The position numbers and the translations under genes were made by a program. Shown here piece by piece: positions 39,603 through 48,828 of a stretch of 64,000 nucleotides of DNA. Below the pieces are notes generated by a model. The model saw nothing but the letters and a program-made list of their open reading frames with translations, did not search any database and was not told the origin of the DNA. The stretch covers positions 1 through 64,000 of the forward strand of contig CAJXJY010000009.1 of the NCBI GenBank assembly GCA_913055875.1. The letters are read 5' to 3'. Source of the DNA: an uncultured Altererythrobacter sp. Its GTDB lineage: Bacteria > Pseudomonadota > Alphaproteobacteria > Sphingomonadales > Sphingomonadaceae. Within the stretch, counting starts at the first letter, position 1. Each line of letters starts with the position of its first letter.

Positions 39603-39631
39603 TTGACCTCGCGGTCGAATCGCCCTAAGCG
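39603..39631 (+). promoter_or_regulatory. promoter P2 of rpsM operon
   Basis: TTGACC (39603-39608), 17-base spacer, TAAGCG (39626-39631), the same arrangement as the promoter upstream of rpsL at 17841-17869. Confidence 0.5.
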
Positions 39632-39788
39632 CGCCGTTCATTCGACAGTTTCGGACCGGTCCGGCAGGCGGCAGCCTTTCGATGCGCGCCATCCGGACTT
39701 TTTGCCGTAAGGCTCCGAAGCGTCGATGAATGAGCGTTGAGATAGGGGCGGCGCCCGCCGTAAACCCCTGTGGAGCATGGAGAAGTAA

Positions 39789-40157
39789 GTGGCTCGTATT
39801 GCCGGGGTCAACATCCCCACCAACAAGCGCGTGATCATCGCGCTCACCTATATTCACGGAATCGGTCGCACCACCGCGGTCCGGATCGCCGACAAGCTCG
39901 GGATCGACCACACGGTCCGCGTGCAGGACCTGACCGATGCCGAGATCCTGCAGATTCGCGAGACGATCGATGCGGACTACCAGGTCGAAGGCGACCTGCG
40001 CCGCGAGACCGCGATGAACATCAAGCGGCTGATGGACCTCAAGTCCTATCGCGGCCTGCGCCATCGCAACGGCCTGCCCGTTCGCGGCCAGCGCACCCAC
40101 ACCAACGCCCGCACCCGCAAGGGCAAGGCCAAGCCGATCGCCGGCAAGAAGAAGTAG
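39789..40157 (+). CDS. rpsM: 30S ribosomal protein S13
   Basis: 122 residues with a GTG start (39789-39791); [40 protein letters not shown] are canonical. First gene of the alpha operon here, which lies 4 kb away from adk instead of directly after it. GGAGAAG lies nine bases upstream. Confidence 0.97.
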   Translation: MARIAGVNIPTNKRVIIALTYIHGIGRTTAVRIADKLGIDHTVRVQDLTDAEILQIRETIDADYQVEGDLRRETAMNIKRLMDLKSYRGLRHRNGLPVRGQRTHTNARTRKGKAKPIAGKKK

Positions 40158-40211
40158 GCGCGGACTCGGTCCGACGCTTTTCTTTTTTCCGATTCAAGAG
40201 GAATACGAACC

Positions 40212-40601
40212 ATGGCACGCGAACCCGGCCGGATCAGGCGGCGCGACAAGAAGAACATCACCAGCGGCGTGGCGCACGTCAACGCCAGCTTCAACAACAC
40301 CATGATCACCATCACCGATGCGCAGGGCAATGCGATCAGCTGGTCCAGCGCGGGGATGATGGGGTTCAAGGGCAGCCGCAAGTCGACCCCCTATGCCGCG
40401 CAGGTCGCCGCCGACGACGCCGGCAAGAAGGCCGCCGAACACGGCGTGCGCACGCTCGAGGTCGAGATCAAGGGTCCCGGCTCGGGCCGCGAGAGCGCCC
40501 TGCGCGCGCTGCAGGCGGTGGGCTTCACCATCACCAGCATCCGCGACGTGACGCCGATCCCGCACAACGGCGTGCGGCCCTCGAAACGTCGCAGGGTCTG
40601 A
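40212..40601 (+). CDS. rpsK: 30S ribosomal protein S11
   Basis: 129 residues; [40 protein letters not shown] and [20 protein letters not shown] are canonical. AAGAGGAA lies before the ATG. Between rpsM and rpoA; the usual rpsD is absent at this position, as in other alphaproteobacteria. Confidence 0.97.
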   Translation: MAREPGRIRRRDKKNITSGVAHVNASFNNTMITITDAQGNAISWSSAGMMGFKGSRKSTPYAAQVAADDAGKKAAEHGVRTLEVEIKGPGSGRESALRALQAVGFTITSIRDVTPIPHNGVRPSKRRRV

Positions 40602-40717
40602 CATAGGCGTCTGATCCGTACCTGCCCGGCGGGGTGACCCTCCGCCGATCTTTTCACGGACCGGACGCGCCTCCCAGCGCTCCGGTCCTGCCCGCATCCA
40701 AGTCCCAGGGGAAATCC

Positions 40718-41773
40718 ATGTCCGTCAACACCAAGAACTGGCAGGAACTGAAGAAACCCAACGCCCTCGATATCAAGGAAGGCTCCGACAAGAAGCGCAA
40801 GGCGACCTTCGTCGCCGAGCCGCTCGAGCGCGGCTACGGCCTGACGCTCGGCAACGCGCTGCGCCGCGTGCTGCTCTCCAGCCTCCAGGGCGCCGCGATT
40901 ACCTCGATCAAGATCGAGAATGTACTTCATGAGTTTTCCTCGCTCGCCGGCGTGCGCGAGGATGTGACCGACATGGTCCTTAACGTGAAGCAGATCGCGC
41001 TCAAGATGGAAGGCGAAGGCCCCAAGCGGCTGCAGCTTTCGGTTACCGGCCCGGCCGAAGTGACCGCCGGCGACATCGCCGTGACCGGCGACATCGAGGT
41101 GCTCAACAAGGACCTCGTGATCTGCCACCTCGACGAGGGCGCCAATCTCAACATGGAACTGACCGCCGATACCGGCAGCGGCTACGTGCCCGCGGTCGCC
41201 AACCGTCCGGCCGACGCGCCGATCGGGCTGATCCCGGTCGACTCGCTCTATTCGCCGGTCAAGCAGGTCAGCTACAAGGTCGAGAAGGCCCGCGTGGGTC
41301 AGGAACTCGACTTCGACAAGCTCAGCCTGACGGTCGAGACCGACGGCACCGTCACGCCCGAGGACGCGGTGGCCTATGCCGCGCGCATCCTGCAGGACCA
41401 GCTGACATTGTTCGTGCATTTCGAGGAAGGCATCCCGCAGCCGAGCGCCGCGATGATCGGCCAGGCCGCACAGCCCGAGGAATCGGACGCCAACCAGCTC
41501 AACCGCTACCTGCTCAAGAAGGTCGACGAGCTCGAACTGTCGGTGCGTTCGGCCAACTGCCTCAAGAACGACAACATCATTTATATCGGCGACCTGGTCC
41601 AGAAGACCGAGGCCGAGATGCTCCGGACGCCGAATTTCGGCCGCAAGAGCCTCAACGAGATCAAGGAAGTGCTCTCGTCGATGGGCCTGCGGCTCGGCAT
41701 GGACATCCCCGGCTGGCCGCCGGAAAACATCGAGGAAATGGCCCGCAAGCTCGAACAGGAACTGCTGGGCTGA
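40718..41773 (+). CDS. rpoA: RNA polymerase alpha subunit
   Basis: 351 residues. N-terminal assembly domain with [20 protein letters not shown] and [16 protein letters not shown]-terminal domain with [20 protein letters not shown] and [14 protein letters not shown], which contacts UP elements and activators. I chose the ATG at 40718 because AGGGGAA precedes it; an upstream in-frame ATG at 40634 adds residues that are not part of the family. Confidence 0.97.
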   Translation: MSVNTKNWQELKKPNALDIKEGSDKKRKATFVAEPLERGYGLTLGNALRRVLLSSLQGAAITSIKIENVLHEFSSLAGVREDVTDMVLNVKQIALKMEGEGPKRLQLSVTGPAEVTAGDIAVTGDIEVLNKDLVICHLDEGANLNMELTADTGSGYVPAVANRPADAPIGLIPVDSLYSPVKQVSYKVEKARVGQELDFDKLSLTVETDGTVTPEDAVAYAARILQDQLTLFVHFEEGIPQPSAAMIGQAAQPEESDANQLNRYLLKKVDELELSVRSANCLKNDNIIYIGDLVQKTEAEMLRTPNFGRKSLNEIKEVLSSMGLRLGMDIPGWPPENIEEMARKLEQELLG

Positions 41774-41857
41774 TAGACACGGGAATGGGCCGGACCCGCA
41801 ATTCCGGCCCGTACCGGGCTACCTGATACGGGCCCCTTACGAACGGAGTAGAATGAA

Positions 41858-42280
41858 ATGCGTCACGGAATTTCGCAGCGCAAGCTGAGCCGCAAGTCGG
41901 GCCACCGCAAGGCCCTGTTCCGCAACATGGCCGCCGCGCTGATCAAGCACGAGCAGATCCTCACCACGCTGCCCAAGGCGAAGGAACTGCGCCCCTATGT
42001 CGAGAAGCTGGTCACGCTCGCCAAGCGCGGCGGGCTGAGCAATCGCCGCCTCGCGCAGAGCCGCCTGCTCGACGAAACCCAGCTCAAGAAGCTGTTCGAC
42101 GTGCTCGCAGAGCGCTATTCCGACCGCGAGGGCGGCTACACCCGCATCGTCAAGGCCGGCTATCGCGGCAGCGACGCGGCGCAGATGGCGATCATCGAAT
42201 TCGTCGACCGCGACCTCGACGCCAAGGGCCAGGACAGCGGCCCGGTGATAACCGAGGACGAGGATTTCGAGGAGGCGTGA
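41858..42280 (+). CDS. rplQ: 50S ribosomal protein L17
   Basis: 140 residues; [40 protein letters not shown] and [20 protein letters not shown] are canonical; a short acidic C-terminal tail follows. Last gene of the alpha operon, with a strong terminator 20 bases downstream. Confidence 0.97.
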   Translation: MRHGISQRKLSRKSGHRKALFRNMAAALIKHEQILTTLPKAKELRPYVEKLVTLAKRGGLSNRRLAQSRLLDETQLKKLFDVLAERYSDREGGYTRIVKAGYRGSDAAQMAIIEFVDRDLDAKGQDSGPVITEDEDFEEA

Positions 42281-42301
42281 GGCTCTTCCTAAGATGTTTC
42301 G

Positions 42302-42339
42302 AAAGGGCCGCAGGGAGCATCCCGCGGCCCTTTTCTTTT
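42302..42339 (+). terminator. intrinsic terminator of the alpha operon
   Basis: AAAGGGCCGC (42302-42311) pairs with GCGGCCCTTT (42324-42333); GGGA/TCCC extends the stem inside, around a GCA loop. TTTTCTTTT runs from 42331. Confidence 0.9.
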
Positions 42340-42372
42340 GACTGGCGGGGAGGGCGTGGCACAGTTGCGCTC

Positions 42373-43773
42373 ATGATCCGCCATCTTCTCGCAGCCGCCG
42401 CGCTGCTCGCCGCCATTCCCGTGCAGGCGCAGAGCCAGCAGGACGAACTCGACGCCAGCTACGACCGCGCGCTCGCCGCGGGCTACAAGGCGCTGTTCCT
42501 GTGCAGCGCGATCGCCAATGCCGAACGTGCCGGTGTCGAACGAACGCCCGCAAGCGTCGAGCGTTGGGAACTGACCGGCATCCAGGCACCGTTGGACGGG
42601 CTTGTCGGAGAACTGCCTTACAAAATCTTCCGCACGCGGGAGGGAACGGGTGCGATCTCGCATGTGAGCGTCGCGTGGTCCGATGCGATGCCGCCCAGGC
42701 TTGCCTGGCACGAGGAGGCGGGCGGGTGTTCGCTCGGTCCGATCGGCGCCAGACAGCCGCCCGAGCGCGACTCCGTTCCCGTGGCGCCCGAGGGGACGTG
42801 GCGCAACCATAGCGAGCTAATCCTGAAAGGCGGGATCGCGCGCGCATTTGCCGGCGCTTCGAGCGGAGTTTACGGCGAGGGCACTCGCACGACCGCGCTT
42901 GTTGTCGCAGATTCGGACCGGGAACGGTACTGGAAGTATTACGGCGATTTCGGTCCGGCCACACCGCAGCGCACCTGGTCGGTCGCCAAGAGCATTGCCG
43001 CGACCCTGATGGGAGCGGCAGCGCAACGAGGCGATTTGGATTTCGATACGGCAAGTCGGAACTTTTCGGCCAGCCCGGAGATCCCGCTAATAGCGCTCGC
43101 CGGCGCCGAAGGCGGCCACGGGCGATCTTCCTACACGCTCGACCATATGCTTCGCATGGCATCGGGCCGTTATTCCGACACACCGGGAAACCGGACCGAT
43201 ATGCTCTATTTCGGGGGCTCCACCGTCAGAGAGACCGCCCTGCATTGGCCGATGATAAGCGAGCCCGGAACGGTCTTTCGCTACGCCAACAACGACACCC
43301 TTGCGGCGGTGGCGGCAATCTCCGGGACGTTTGCCGATCATCCGCCCGCCGAACTCTTTGCCGCGCTGGCGATGACGGACACGACAGCCGAAACCGACTG
43401 GCAGGGCGACTATATCCTCTCAAGCCAGGTCTGGTCGACCGCACCCGACCTGATGCGGCTTGGCCAGCTCTATCTGAACGACGGAATTGTCGACGGCACC
43501 CGCATCCTCCCCGAAGGTTGGGTCGATTACGTCTCCTCCCCCTCCGGCCCGCAACCCGACGGACCGCTCGGTTACGGTGCCGGTTTCTGGCTGTTCAACA
43601 ACAGCGAGGGCGTGCCGCCCGACACCTTCGCCGCGATGGGCAATCGCGGGCAGTATGTCGTTATCGTCCCGAGCCGCGACGTGGTAATCGTGCGGCGCGG
43701 GGAGGACCCGGCGGGTTCACGGTTCGATATCGTGGCTTTCACGCGCGACGTGCTCGTCGCGCTGGAGGAATGA
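42373..43773 (+). CDS. exported serine hydrolase, class C beta-lactamase fold
   Basis: 466 residues. Signal peptide about 1-20 (ends QAQ). The nucleophile motif is Ser203-x2-Lys206 in TWSVAKS, and the second-motif Tyr is in FRYANND. The C-terminal motif reads GNRGQYVVIVPSRDVVIVRR, usual for esterase/peptidase members (6-aminohexanoate-dimer hydrolase or EstB-like) rather than true beta-lactamases. The roughly 170 residues before the SxxK are longer than usual and of unknown function. Periplasmic; substrate unknown. Not co-transcribed with rplQ because of the terminator between them. Confidence 0.82.
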   Translation: MIRHLLAAAALLAAIPVQAQSQQDELDASYDRALAAGYKALFLCSAIANAERAGVERTPASVERWELTGIQAPLDGLVGELPYKIFRTREGTGAISHVSVAWSDAMPPRLAWHEEAGGCSLGPIGARQPPERDSVPVAPEGTWRNHSELILKGGIARAFAGASSGVYGEGTRTTALVVADSDRERYWKYYGDFGPATPQRTWSVAKSIAATLMGAAAQRGDLDFDTASRNFSASPEIPLIALAGAEGGHGRSSYTLDHMLRMASGRYSDTPGNRTDMLYFGGSTVRETALHWPMISEPGTVFRYANNDTLAAVAAISGTFADHPPAELFAALAMTDTTAETDWQGDYILSSQVWSTAPDLMRLGQLYLNDGIVDGTRILPEGWVDYVSSPSGPQPDGPLGYGAGFWLFNNSEGVPPDTFAAMGNRGQYVVIVPSRDVVIVRRGEDPAGSRFDIVAFTRDVLVALEE

Positions 43774-43792
43774 ACAATCCGGGCCTAGAAAA

Positions 43793-43830
43793 GCCATATT
43801 CAGAAAACTGGCTAGTTTTCTGAATATGGC
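43793..43830. repeat. perfect 17-bp hairpin with four-base loop
   Basis: GCCATATTCAGAAAACT (43793-43809) and its exact reverse complement (43814-43830) around GGCT. It begins 20 bases after the serine-hydrolase stop codon. It is unusually AT-rich for the region, and no T-run follows. It may be a Rho-independent-like end, an RNA-stability element or the footprint of an inserted element. Confidence 0.85.
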
Positions 43831-43924
43831 CTGTCGCGGGGGTTCAGCGCGACCTCATTGCGAATCGTTATAACGGGCCATGAAGTCGGGAACATCCCTG
43901 TCCCCGGCAACGAAGGAAGGCCCC

Positions 43925-44494
43925 ATGAAGACCATTTCCAAAGCCCTGACCAAAGGGACGATCGGAGCCGTCGCCGCAGGTGCGATGGCAATGACTTCCG
44001 CCACCCCCGCAATGGCGCGCGACCGCGATGGCGGGATCGACGCAGGCGACGTGATCGCCGGCGCCGTGATTCTCGGCGGTATCGCCGCCGTCGCAGCCGC
44101 AGTGAGCAGCAACGATCGCGACCGGCGCTATCGCGGCAATTACCGCTACAACAACCGCTACGCCCGCTATGGCGGCAGCCCGAGCCAGGCGGTCGAACAG
44201 TGCGTCCGCGCCGTCGAGCGCAACGCCCAGCGTGCCGGCTATCGCTTTGCCGACGTGACTCAGATCCGCGACGTCGACGACCGCCGCAACGGCTGGCGCG
44301 TCAAGGGCCGCCTGGTGGTCGAAGGCAACCGCTATCGCGGCGGCTACAACCGCTACAATTCGCGCTACGACCGTTACGATCGCCGCGACCGGCGCGGCTA
44401 TCGCAACCGTGACCGCGATACCGGCAACTTCACCTGCTATATCGATCGTGGCCGCGTCTACGACATCAACTATGGCGGTATCCGCGGGCTGTAA
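43925..44494 (+). CDS. exported Arg/Tyr-rich protein, paralogue 1
   Basis: 189 residues. Signal peptide about 1-30 (GAMAMTSATPAMA), then IDAGDVIAGAVILGGIAAVA (possible membrane or glycine-zipper helix), a region rich in Arg, Tyr and Asn, and a C-terminal part with EQCVRAVERNAQ and NFTCYIDRGRVYDINYG. Two cysteines could form a disulfide. The family is common in sphingomonads; function unknown. A strong AAGGAAGG precedes the ATG. The downstream gene (44610-45344) encodes a clear paralogue. Confidence 0.7.
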   Translation: MKTISKALTKGTIGAVAAGAMAMTSATPAMARDRDGGIDAGDVIAGAVILGGIAAVAAAVSSNDRDRRYRGNYRYNNRYARYGGSPSQAVEQCVRAVERNAQRAGYRFADVTQIRDVDDRRNGWRVKGRLVVEGNRYRGGYNRYNSRYDRYDRRDRRGYRNRDRDTGNFTCYIDRGRVYDINYGGIRGL

Positions 44495-44609
44495 GCCGGG
44501 ATGCCAACCCACCACCGTAGAGGCGGTTCAGGCTCACGACAGCCTGGGCCGCCTAGCCGTTTCAGTCATTGTGCAGCGACATGCTGCAATCTTATGAGGG
44601 GGTGACACG

Positions 44610-45344
44610 ATGCCTCGGATTTCCCAGTCCTCCGCCGCGCTGGCGCTTGCCGCCGTGCTGTCAATGACCGCAACACCGGCCGCCGCAGTCGAACTGCCCG
44701 TCGGCAATCCGCATTCTTCGCTTCCCGAAGCCGGCGAAGCCGTGCCCGACGATGGCAGCGCCGACCGCCATCGCTACCGCCGCTATCGCCGCAACCGCGT
44801 CGATGCGGGCGACGTGCTCGCCGGAGTGCTGATCATCGGCGGGATCGCCGCCATCGCCAGCGCCGCCACCAAGGAGAAGCGGGCGCGAGACGACTATCGG
44901 TACCGCGACCGCGACTACCGTTATCGCAACGGCGAGTATCGCCCATACCGCGGAGACTCGCGCTACGATGCCGCCAGCGGGATCGACAACGCGGTGAACA
45001 TGTGCGTGCGCGAGATCGAGCGCGACGTGCGGATCGACACCGTCGATTCCGTCGATCGTACGGGCGAGGGCTGGCATATTGCGGGTTCGCTCTACAATGG
45101 CGACGGCTTCACCTGCCGCATCGGCAATGACGGGCGTATCCAGGCTGTCGACTACGGCCGTCGCGGGGTGACCTATGACGGGTCCTCGCAGGACAACCAG
45201 TGGGACGACGACCGCTATCGCGCCGCCCGCGCGGATGTCGGCTATGCCGGGCCCGATGGCGCCGCGCCCGGCGCCGAGGACTACGAATACGCGCAGCCGG
45301 CCTATCCCGGCGGCCCGATCGACGGCGACTACGCCGACGACTGA
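44610..45344 (+). CDS. exported Arg/Tyr-rich protein, paralogue 2
   Basis: 244 residues. Signal peptide about 1-26, then VDAGDVLAGVLIIGGIAAIA, matching the first paralogue, followed by a YRYRDRDYRYRNGEYRPYR tract and NMCVREIERDV...GFTCRIGNDGRIQAVDYG. Beyond residue 190 it adds a unique acidic Asp/Gly/Pro/Ala tail. GAGGGGG lies before the ATG. Its 3' end overlaps the convergent TRIC gene by 16 bases. The repeated GDV-hydrophobic core and paired cysteines suggest a common envelope role. Confidence 0.7.
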   Translation: MPRISQSSAALALAAVLSMTATPAAAVELPVGNPHSSLPEAGEAVPDDGSADRHRYRRYRRNRVDAGDVLAGVLIIGGIAAIASAATKEKRARDDYRYRDRDYRYRNGEYRPYRGDSRYDAASGIDNAVNMCVREIERDVRIDTVDSVDRTGEGWHIAGSLYNGDGFTCRIGNDGRIQAVDYGRRGVTYDGSSQDNQWDDDRYRAARADVGYAGPDGAAPGAEDYEYAQPAYPGGPIDGDYADD

Positions 45345-46000
45345 TCGCTTTCGTCCGTCGACCGCTTCTCCAGCTCGCGCTGTCGCTCCTTGTAGGCCGG
45401 CAGCGCAAGGCTCCACCTGATCGCCGCACTGCGCAGCGCGAAGCCGGCTGCCGTCGCGACGGCCCAGACCGGCGGGCGCGGCAGCCCTGCGACCTCTCCG
45501 GCGACGCACAGTCCGGCGGACAGCGCCGCTGCGGTGACATAGAGTTCGGGCCGCATGATGATCGACGGGCGCCCGGCGACCACGTCGCGGATGATGCCGC
45601 CGACGCAGCCGGTAATGATCCCCATCAATATCGCCGGGACCGGCGGGATGCCGTAGCTCAGCGCCTTGGCGCTGCCGAGCACCGCATAGCCGGTCAGCCC
45701 CGCGCCGTCGGCGAAATCCAACAGCTTGCCCTCCCACCATCGGGTCGGCGTGAACCAGGTCAGCAGCGCGGTCGAGAGGCATACCGCCGCCACCCACGGA
45801 TCGCTGATCCAGAACACCGGCGCGCCGATCAGCAGGTCGCGCACCGTGCCTCCGCCGACCCCGGTCACAAGCGCGAAGAACGCCATGGTGACGAAGGTCT
45901 GCCGTTCCTTGGCCGCGAGCAGCGCGCCCGACAGCGCGAAGATCGCGACGCCGAGGATATCGAGCAGGTCGAGCACCGGGGTGGGGATCAGCTCACCCAT
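45329..46000 (-). CDS. TRIC-type cation channel family protein (UPF0126/YadS-like)
   Basis: 223 residues, seven predicted membrane helices. Two internal repeats carry the family signature: VTGVGGGTVRDLL and ITGCVGGIIRDVV. Bacterial members are trimeric intracellular-cation-channel homologues with a pore in each subunit; monovalent cation conduction is likely. The start overlaps the PepSY gene by eight bases, making it the last gene of an amidase-PepSY-TRIC unit. Confidence 0.85.
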   Translation of the reverse strand: MGELIPTPVLDLLDILGVAIFALSGALLAAKERQTFVTMAFFALVTGVGGGTVRDLLIGAPVFWISDPWVAAVCLSTALLTWFTPTRWWEGKLLDFADGAGLTGYAVLGSAKALSYGIPPVPAILMGIITGCVGGIIRDVVAGRPSIIMRPELYVTAAALSAGLCVAGEVAGLPRPPVWAVATAAGFALRSAAIRWSLALPAYKERQRELEKRSTDESDQSSA

Positions 46001-46688
46001 CGGCGGTGACCCGCGCCTTGCGTCTGCGGAACATCAGTGTGCAGCCCAGCAATGCACCGATCACCGACAGCAAGGCGAACAGGATCAGGATCGGATGCGA
46101 GGTGTCCTCGCGCGTCTTCAGGTCCATGATGTGGAGGCCCCACATGAAATCGAACACCCGCCAGAACCGCGTGCGCACCGCGACGATCTGGCCGGTATCG
46201 CGTCCGACGTAGACGTGTGTCCCATCGGCGAGCGCGACCTGCCAGACGGGCATTTCCCGGCGGAAGTCAAACGGAACTTCGTCGGCTTCGTAGAACGTCA
46301 CGCTCTCGACCGTGCCGCCGCCCTCGATACGCCGCTCGGCAACCGCGCGCGCAGCGGAGGCGTCGAGCGGAGCGATCGCTGCGCCGGTCGCCATGTCGCG
46401 GCGGCGCACCGAGCCGTCCATCATCGTCAGCAGCGCGACCGGGCGGCCGTCCTGCATGAAAGCGTGGATATCGCGGATCGGGCCGTCGACATCCCCATAG
46501 GCGCCGCCCTGGATCGCCAGCGGCTGCGGTTCGGCAGCGATGCGCAAATGTTCGCCGCGTACCTCCTCGATCGGCCGCGCGACCATCACCAGCCCGGTCA
46601 CCGTCCACATCAGGATCGGTACCCCGACCAGCCAGCCGAGCCAGATATGCCAGCGCGCGAAGCGCTGCATCATGCGTTGTGTCGCCAT
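45993..46688 (-). CDS. PepSY-domain membrane protein
   Basis: 231 residues. Helix 1 at about 15-37, a PepSY-type periplasmic domain (PVWQVALADGTHVYVGRDTGQIVAVRT in part), and a C-terminal helix (about 200-220) ending in a basic RRRKARVTADG tail. WRVFDFMWGLHIMDLKTRED is the usual PepSY-TM element. Related proteins are linked to iron or siderophore reduction, but no such gene is adjacent. Overlaps the TRIC gene by eight bases and follows the amidase after seven. Confidence 0.8.
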   Translation of the reverse strand: MATQRMMQRFARWHIWLGWLVGVPILMWTVTGLVMVARPIEEVRGEHLRIAAEPQPLAIQGGAYGDVDGPIRDIHAFMQDGRPVALLTMMDGSVRRRDMATGAAIAPLDASAARAVAERRIEGGGTVESVTFYEADEVPFDFRREMPVWQVALADGTHVYVGRDTGQIVAVRTRFWRVFDFMWGLHIMDLKTREDTSHPILILFALLSVIGALLGCTLMFRRRKARVTADG

Positions 46689-46695
46689 CGTGTGC

Positions 46696-48030
46696 CTACC
46701 CGTGCAGTATGTCGCCGATATCGCGCGCCGCGGCGATGCAGTCGAGATCGGACCATTGCCGCCCGATCACCTGCATGCCGCAAGGCAGCCCGCCGCTTTC
46801 GCCCACCGGCAGCAACGTCGCGGGCAGGTTGGGAAAAGTGACCAGCCCGGCCCACGCGAGCGCGTCGGCGGCCCGGGTACTCGTGCCGTGGATATCGATC
46901 TCGCCCGCGAACAGCGCCTCGTCGCGATGCGGGAAAGCAAGGATAGGCGCGGGCGGGGCGAGGACGAAATCGTAGTTGTCGAACAGCGTCGACCACGCTG
47001 CCTCGTTGCGCGCCTGCGCGTCGAGCAGGTCGAACCAGTCGGTCGCGGTCGCACGCTGTCCGTCGGGCCCCGGCATGCCGCGCGCCATCGCGATATTGAG
47101 CATGCGCATGTAGTCGGCATGCTGCGCGGCGAGGTCGGGCAGCGCGTCGGTGCTGCGGTCGACGCGGAGCCCGGCGGATTCGAGTGCCGACAGCGCCGCT
47201 TCGACCGGCTCGCGCACCGATGAGTCGACCGCGCAGACGGGATGTTCGGTCAGTGCCAGCAGGCGGCATTCGCGCAGCGGCTCGCCGCTAGAGCGCAGCG
47301 GGATCGTCGCGGTCAGTTCGACCAGCAGCGCGAGATCGTGCGCATTGCGCGCCAGCGGCCCGGCGATTCCCAGCGCTCCGTCATGCGTTTCACCTCCGGC
47401 CATCAACGGATGCACGTGGCCCTGCAGTCCGACCAGGCCCCAGCTGGTCTTGTGCCCCCAAACCCCGCAGAAATGCGCCGGGACGCGGACCGAGCCGCCG
47501 ATATCGCTGCCATATTCGCACGGCACCATCCCGCTTGCGACCGCTGCCGCCGCTCCGCCGGAAGAGCCTCCCGGGCTGCGCGAAGGGTCGTGCGGGTTGC
47601 CCGTGCGGCCGTAGACGGGGTTGAAGCTCTGCCAGTCGGCGAGGTCGACCGGCACATTGGTCTTGCCGAGCAGGACTGCACCGGCCGATTTGAGCTGGTG
47701 CACCACGCGCGAATCGCGCTGGGCGAGTTGCCCGCGGAACTGCTCGTGCCCCCAGCAGCTCGGAAGGCCCTCAATATCGAAGCTTTCCTTGATCGTCATC
47801 GGCACGCCGAACAACGGTTGATCCTCCCTCGGGGACGCGCCGTTCAGCGCTGCCGCGGTTTCGCGCGCGCGGTCGAAATCGGCCACCGCGACCGCGTTGA
47901 TCGGTGCGTCGAGATCCTCGATCCGCGCGATCGCCGCCTCGACCGCTTCGAGCGGGGACAGGTCGCCCCCGCGAATCTGCGCGGCGAGTTCGCGTGCGCC
48001 GGGTTCGTCGGTCAGTGTCGGATAGGTCAT
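46696..48030 (-). CDS. amidase signature-family enzyme
   Basis: 444 residues. The Ser-cisSer-Lys triad appears complete: Lys81 in MTIKESFD, Ser156 in GGSSGG and Ser180 in GSDIGGSVR. No signal peptide; cytoplasmic. It is a stand-alone amidase, not GatA: no gatC or gatB neighbours and a different C-terminus. Substrate unknown; probably a small amide. First gene of a three-gene unit with the PepSY and TRIC genes. Confidence 0.85.
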   Translation of the reverse strand: MTYPTLTDEPGARELAAQIRGGDLSPLEAVEAAIARIEDLDAPINAVAVADFDRARETAAALNGASPREDQPLFGVPMTIKESFDIEGLPSCWGHEQFRGQLAQRDSRVVHQLKSAGAVLLGKTNVPVDLADWQSFNPVYGRTGNPHDPSRSPGGSSGGAAAAVASGMVPCEYGSDIGGSVRVPAHFCGVWGHKTSWGLVGLQGHVHPLMAGGETHDGALGIAGPLARNAHDLALLVELTATIPLRSSGEPLRECRLLALTEHPVCAVDSSVREPVEAALSALESAGLRVDRSTDALPDLAAQHADYMRMLNIAMARGMPGPDGQRATATDWFDLLDAQARNEAAWSTLFDNYDFVLAPPAPILAFPHRDEALFAGEIDIHGTSTRAADALAWAGLVTFPNLPATLLPVGESGGLPCGMQVIGRQWSDLDCIAAARDIGDILHG

Positions 48031-48123
48031 GTATTCCCCGCGCCGTCAATGCATCCCGAGCCATGGGCCATATCGCAACTTGTCCACGGCGTCATAGACT
48101 ATCGAAGATCCGCTCGGGAAACG

Positions 48124-48789
48124 TCAGGTCTGGTCGAGTACGGTTTCGGCCTCGCTCCAGAAGGTGCGGTCGATTTCTTCCCTCGCGACCATCCACTTGG
48201 TCCGGGCGGTAGCCAATGCGGTCACGAAGTCGGCATAGCCGGCCATGAAGGCCCCGGCAGCTGCGGCGAGCGCCGTTCCCGCGGAACCTGCCGCATTCGC
48301 TTCTGCCACCTGCACGGCCTCGACCGCGGCGACACGCGGTTCGGAGAACAGCGCCATGGCAAGGAGCTTCGAGTCGGAGTCGAGCCGGTTTTCATAGGAA
48401 TTGGACGCGACGTCGATCGAATGGCGGAAGTCGATCTCTACCTCCGTCATTGCGTTGTCGAAGGCCTCGACCGCCCGTTTCCAATCGTCTCGCGCGGCCT
48501 CGTACCGTTCCAGCGCCTCCTGTCGCGCCTTCGCATAGCCGTACCTGGCCCCCTCGACGGAGGATTGGCGATCGCCGCGAAGCGAAGCGATACTGGAATG
48601 TTTCCGTCCGTATTCGTCCGCATCAAACGATTCCGGCGGTTCGGGCACGACTGCGTCGAACTTGCGCTGCAATCGCTCCTCGATACGGTCGGCAAGCGCT
48701 TCGGGATCGCGCTTGAAAATCGGTTCGACCGCGGCTTCCATCGCGTTGCGGATGCCGGACATTGCGTCGTTCGGTCTGCTGTCGGCCAT
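48124..48789 (-). CDS. hypothetical coiled-coil protein
   Basis: 221 residues with no recognised domain. Helical throughout: DPEALADRIEERLQRKFDAV, then long heptad-like stretches (about 70-125), an Ala/Gly-rich segment (about 150-185, possibly membrane-associated: AAGSAGTALAAAAGAFMAGY) and an acidic end. AAAGGGGAG precedes it. A TTG at 48795 is in frame and at better spacing, so the start may lie two codons upstream. Confidence 0.6.
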   Translation of the reverse strand: MADSRPNDAMSGIRNAMEAAVEPIFKRDPEALADRIEERLQRKFDAVVPEPPESFDADEYGRKHSSIASLRGDRQSSVEGARYGYAKARQEALERYEAARDDWKRAVEAFDNAMTEVEIDFRHSIDVASNSYENRLDSDSKLLAMALFSEPRVAAVEAVQVAEANAAGSAGTALAAAAGAFMAGYADFVTALATARTKWMVAREEIDRTFWSEAETVLDQT

Positions 48790-48828
48790 TTGCAACCTGA
48801 CTCCCCTTTTGACCGCGCGGCGGCGAGT

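Larger units (their letters stand above)
39469..39788 (+). promoter_or_regulatory. promoter region and leader of the alpha (rpsM) operon
   Basis: No coding region. It contains two promoter candidates (39512-39539 and 39603-39631) and a leader with dyads, including CGGACCGGTCCG (39653-39664) and a GGGG-CGGCGCCCGCCG-TAAACCCC fold shortly before the rpsM GTG. The leader could mediate ribosomal-protein feedback; inference. Confidence 0.6.
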
